Shown here: positions 6,381 through 9,253 of the stretch, in pieces | Layout of the letters: the number at the start of each line of letters is the position of its first letter | Numbering within the stretch: the stretch's first letter is position 1 | DNA from: Methanoregulaceae archaeon | GTDB taxonomy: Archaea; Halobacteriota; Methanomicrobia; Methanomicrobiales; Methanospirillaceae | Assembly (NCBI GenBank): GCA_028679405.1 | Contig: JAJRBP010000299.1 | Span: 1-9,253 of the forward strand | Direction: 5' to 3' | DNA: 9,253 nucleotides | The notes under the pieces: model-generated | Databases searched by the model: none | What the model was told of the DNA's origin: nothing | What the model saw: only the letters and a program-made list of their open reading frames with translations | Translations under genes and position numbers: made by a program

Positions 6381-9197
6381 ATGAAGAATATCGTGATAAG
6401 GGGCGCACGCCAGCATAACCTGAAAAATATTACCGTCGAGCTTCCGAGGGACAAGTTCATCGTAATCACGGGGCTCTCCGGATCGGGGAAATCGACGCTT
6501 GCGTTCGACACGATCTATGCGGAGGGGCAGCGGAGGTACGTGGAGTCCCTCTCTGCTTATGCGCGGCAGTTCCTCGGGCTTATGCAGAAGCCGGACGTCG
6601 ATGCCATCGAGGGACTCTCACCCGCAATCTCGATCGAGCAGAAGACCACGAGCAAGAACCCCAGGAGTACGGTAGGGACCGTGACGGAGATTTATGATTA
6701 TCTCCGGCTCCTGTACGCGAGGATCGGTGTTCCTTACTGCCCGGAGCATAATATCAGGATAGAATCCCAGTCGCCCGAGCGGATCGCCGACAGGATCGCC
6801 TCCGAGATCAGAGGAATGGTAACGGTCCTCGCCCCGCTCGTCAGGCAGAAGAAGGGGACCCACCAGCAGCTCGTCAGGGACCTCAACAGGGAGGGCTACA
6901 TGCGGGTCAGGATCGACGGGATGATCTCCAGGACGGATGAGGAGGTCACCCTCGAACGCTATAAGAAACATGACATCGAGGTCGTGATCGACAGGCTGGA
7001 TTCTTCCGACCGGTCCAGGCTGGTCGAGGCCTGCGAGAACGCGCTGAAAAAGTCGGAAGGGCTCATCATCGTGCTCGACGAGGAGGGTCATGAGACACTC
7101 TTCTCGGCAGTGCTCGCATGTCCGGTCTGCGGCCTGACGTTCGAGGAGCTCCAGCCCCGCATGTTCTCGTTCAACAGCCCGTTCGGGGCGTGCGAGGAGT
7201 GCAACGGCCTTGGGATCAGGATGGAATTCGATCCCGAACTTATCGTCCCGGACCCGTCGCTCTCGATCGCAGACGGCGCGGTCGCCCTCTACCGGAACTT
7301 CCTCGACGGTTACCGTGGCCAGTACCTCGGCGCTGTCGCACGGCATTTCGGTTTTTCGGTATTCACGCCGGTGAAGGATCTTACGAAAGAGCAGTATAAC
7401 GCCCTTATGTACGGCTCGGAAGATGCGATGCAGTTCTCGATGCGAATGAAGAACGGAGACGCTCACTGGTCGCACCGGGGAACATGGGAGGGGCTCGTGC
7501 CCCAGTCCGAGCGGCTCTACCACCAGACAGAGTCCGAGTACAGGAAACACGAGCTCGAGAAGTTCATGCGTATCTCCGACTGTCCGAAGTGTCACGGGAA
7601 ACGGCTCAAGGAGAAGATCCTTGCCGTAAAGATCGACGGGCGATCGATCGTCGATATCACCGACATGCCGGTCACGGCTGCCATCGGTTTCTTCGCTACC
7701 ATCGGGATCTCTGAGCGCGAGACCGGGATCGCCCGGCAGATCCTCAAGGAGATCAGGGAGAGGCTCGACTTCCTCGAGAAGGTCGGGCTCGGGTACCTCA
7801 CCCTCTCGCGGAGCGCCGGCAGTCTCTCAGGCGGGGAGGCACAACGGATCCGGCTTGCCACGCAGATCGGCTCGAACCTGATGGGCGTGCTCTACGTCCT
7901 CGACGAGCCCTCCATCGGCCTCCACCAGAGGGACAACAGGAAACTCATCGAGACGCTCCACCGGCTCCGGGATCTCGGCAACACCCTGATCGTCGTGGAG
8001 CATGACGAAGATACAATCCGTGCCGCCGACCACGTGATAGACATGGGGCCGGGTGCCGGTCTCCACGGCGGCAACGTGGTTGCAGAAGGGACCCCGCGGG
8101 AGATCGAGAAAAACCCGGACTCGATCACAGGACAGTACATGGCAGGGAAACTGCGGATCGAGACGCCGGCAGGACGACGGGAGGCCAGACATTTCATCCG
8201 TATCAGAGGATGTACCTCGAATAACCTCAAGGGGATTGACGTGGAGATCCCGATCGGTCTCTTCACGGTGGTGACCGGCGTTTCAGGGAGCGGAAAGTCG
8301 ACCCTGATCTACGACACGCTCTACAAGGCACTCCAGCGTCGGATCTACGGGTCGAAGATAACGCCAGGATCGTACGACTCGCTTGAGTTCGACCAGGAGA
8401 TCGATAAGGTGATCGTGATCGACCAGAGCCCGATCGGGAGGACCCCGCGTTCGAACCCTGCCACGTATACGAAGGTGTTCGACGAGATCCGGGGAATCTT
8501 TGCGGAGACGAAGGAGGCGAAGGTGCGGGGTTACAAGCCGGGGAGGTTCTCGTTCAACCTGAAAGGCGGCAGGTGCGAGGCGTGCGAGGGTGATGGCCTG
8601 ATCAAGATCGAGATGAACTTCCTCCCTGACGTGTACATCGACTGCGAGGAGTGCAAGGGGAAGCGGTACAACCGGGAGACCCTCGAGGTGAAGTATCGGG
8701 GGAAGTCGATTGCTGACGTCCTCGGCATGAGCGTCGAGGAAGCGATGGCTCTCTTCGAACACATTCCCGGCATCCAGCAGAAACTGGCGACGCTCTCGGC
8801 CGTGGGCCTCGATTACGTCAAACTCGGGCAGAGCTCGACGACCCTCTCCGGCGGGGAGGCCCAGCGCATCAAGCTCACGAGGGAACTTGCAAGGAGGGCC
8901 ACGGGCAAGACCGTCTACCTGCTCGACGAGCCGACAACCGGTCTCCACTTCCACGACGTGAAGAAGCTGATCGCGGTGCTCGACGAGCTCGTCGCCAAGG
9001 GGAACACGGTCGTGGTGATAGAGCATAACCTCGACGTGATCAAGTCGGCTGACCATATCATCGACCTCGGGCCCGACGGAGGGGACGCGGGGGGCCGGGT
9101 AATCGCGACAGGAACGCCGGAGGCGGTTGCAGGGAATCCGGGGAGTTATACGGGAGCATTCCTGAAGAGAATGCTCTCAGCGGATGTACGGGGGTGA
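6381..9197 (+). CDS. uvrA: Excinuclease ABC subunit A (UvrA), DNA damage sensor
   Basis: UvrA dimers scan DNA for bulky lesions such as UV photoproducts and load UvrB, starting nucleotide excision repair in the cytoplasm. All 938 residues of a normal UvrA are present. The start gives the standard N-terminus ([12 protein letters not shown]). The first ATPase has Walker [10 protein letters not shown] (31-39), signature LSGGEAQ (482-488) and Walker B ending in D508/E509. The second has GVSGSGKST (633-641), LSGGEAQ (822-828) and D849/E850. Zinc module 1 uses C247, C250, C271 and C274. Module 2, which contacts DNA, uses C732, C735, C755 and C758. The stretch between Walker A1 and module 1 is the usual UvrB-binding and insertion region. 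No key residue is missing. The gene is the most GC-rich of the window. In archaea UvrABC is known mainly from mesophilic methanogens and haloarchaea and is regarded as bacterial in origin. A further reading frame follows closely and may be co-transcribed. Confidence 0.98.
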   Translation: MKNIVIRGARQHNLKNITVELPRDKFIVITGLSGSGKSTLAFDTIYAEGQRRYVESLSAYARQFLGLMQKPDVDAIEGLSPAISIEQKTTSKNPRSTVGTVTEIYDYLRLLYARIGVPYCPEHNIRIESQSPERIADRIASEIRGMVTVLAPLVRQKKGTHQQLVRDLNREGYMRVRIDGMISRTDEEVTLERYKKHDIEVVIDRLDSSDRSRLVEACENALKKSEGLIIVLDEEGHETLFSAVLACPVCGLTFEELQPRMFSFNSPFGACEECNGLGIRMEFDPELIVPDPSLSIADGAVALYRNFLDGYRGQYLGAVARHFGFSVFTPVKDLTKEQYNALMYGSEDAMQFSMRMKNGDAHWSHRGTWEGLVPQSERLYHQTESEYRKHELEKFMRISDCPKCHGKRLKEKILAVKIDGRSIVDITDMPVTAAIGFFATIGISERETGIARQILKEIRERLDFLEKVGLGYLTLSRSAGSLSGGEAQRIRLATQIGSNLMGVLYVLDEPSIGLHQRDNRKLIETLHRLRDLGNTLIVVEHDEDTIRAADHVIDMGPGAGLHGGNVVAEGTPREIEKNPDSITGQYMAGKLRIETPAGRREARHFIRIRGCTSNNLKGIDVEIPIGLFTVVTGVSGSGKSTLIYDTLYKALQRRIYGSKITPGSYDSLEFDQEIDKVIVIDQSPIGRTPRSNPATYTKVFDEIRGIFAETKEAKVRGYKPGRFSFNLKGGRCEACEGDGLIKIEMNFLPDVYIDCEECKGKRYNRETLEVKYRGKSIADVLGMSVEEAMALFEHIPGIQQKLATLSAVGLDYVKLGQSSTTLSGGEAQRIKLTRELARRATGKTVYLLDEPTTGLHFHDVKKLIAVLDELVAKGNTVVVIEHNLDVIKSADHIIDLGPDGGDAGGRVIATGTPEAVAGNPGSYTGAFLKRMLSADVRG

Positions 9198-9207
9198 ATG
9201 CGGGCAT

Positions 9208-9253
9208 ATGTCCGGGGAGGCAGGACAGGACGGGCCGGTTCCGGGCGAAGTGT
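9208..9253 (+). CDS. Start of an unidentified downstream gene (cut by right edge)
   Basis: An ATG at 9208 opens a frame of 15 codons (MSGEAGQDGPVPGEV) with no stop before the window ends. GGGGTGA at 9191-9197, which overlaps the uvrA stop codon, is a good archaeal ribosome binding site 10 bases before this ATG. The spacing suggests co-transcription with uvrA. Another uvr gene would be a natural guess from context, but the visible residues do not identify one. An alternative ATG at 9198 touches the uvrA stop directly and would encode an improbable Arg-rich start. Confidence 0.4.
   Translation, partial: MSGEAGQDGPVPGEV

Noticed and set aside
7581..7592. Extra CxxC pair in UvrA (C401/C404) as a third zinc module
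   Set aside because: This CPKCHGKRL segment is a normal UvrA feature, and no second cysteine pair lies nearby to complete a site.
6618..7595. Long antisense reading frame of 325 codons within uvrA
   Set aside because: It is explained by GC-rich codon bias on the opposite strand. It is rich in Arg, Pro, Val and Asp with no recognisable motif, and uvrA is unambiguous here.
8283..9056. Antisense reading frame of 257 codons in the 3' part of uvrA
   Set aside because: It mirrors conserved UvrA ATPase codons and has no start signal or domain of its own.

Overview
The window looks like a chromosome segment from a methanogenic archaeon, most probably of the order Methanomicrobiales (Methanoculleus-like). 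This is an inference. It rests on archaeal TATA-type boxes about 25 bases upstream of nearly leaderless starts, GGTGA-type ribosome binding sites, heavy use of AGG arginine codons with ATC/CTC in the GC-rich genes, and a bacterial-type UvrA, which mesophilic methanogens carry. No rRNA, tRNA, CRISPR array or insertion sequence was seen.

Left part (1-4659): a surface-glycan locus. A non-hydrolysing UDP-HexNAc 2-epimerase, cut at its first few codons by the window edge, overlaps a GT-B glycosyltransferase by ATGA (both +). They converge on two minus-strand genes: a GT-A family 2 glycosyltransferase and, upstream of it in transcription order, a GT4 glycosyltransferase with a textbook E-x7-E motif. 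The likely logic is that the epimerase supplies an activated amino sugar and the three transferases build an oligosaccharide for S-layer or other surface glycoproteins, or for an exopolysaccharide. The acceptor and the sugars cannot be read from sequence.

Middle part (4660-5735): a divergent promoter region, then an AT-rich plus-strand gene for a class I SAM-dependent methyltransferase of the type often found in glycan clusters. Its base composition differs from both sides and suggests separate acquisition.

Right part (5736-9253): a housekeeping zone. An 89-residue protein has two DnaJ-type CxxCxGxG half-sites and, between them, a segment matching the ligand spacing of an EF-hand/thrombospondin-type-3 calcium loop. 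It is followed by a complete, GC-rich uvrA (938 aa, excision repair damage sensor) and the first codons of a probable next gene that runs off the right edge.

Most of the content is recognisable. No large novel system is evident. The most unusual object is the small zinc-knuckle protein at 5890-6159. Second-tier points are the composition break at the methyltransferase, the non-canonical GT-B transferase and the repeat in front of uvrA.
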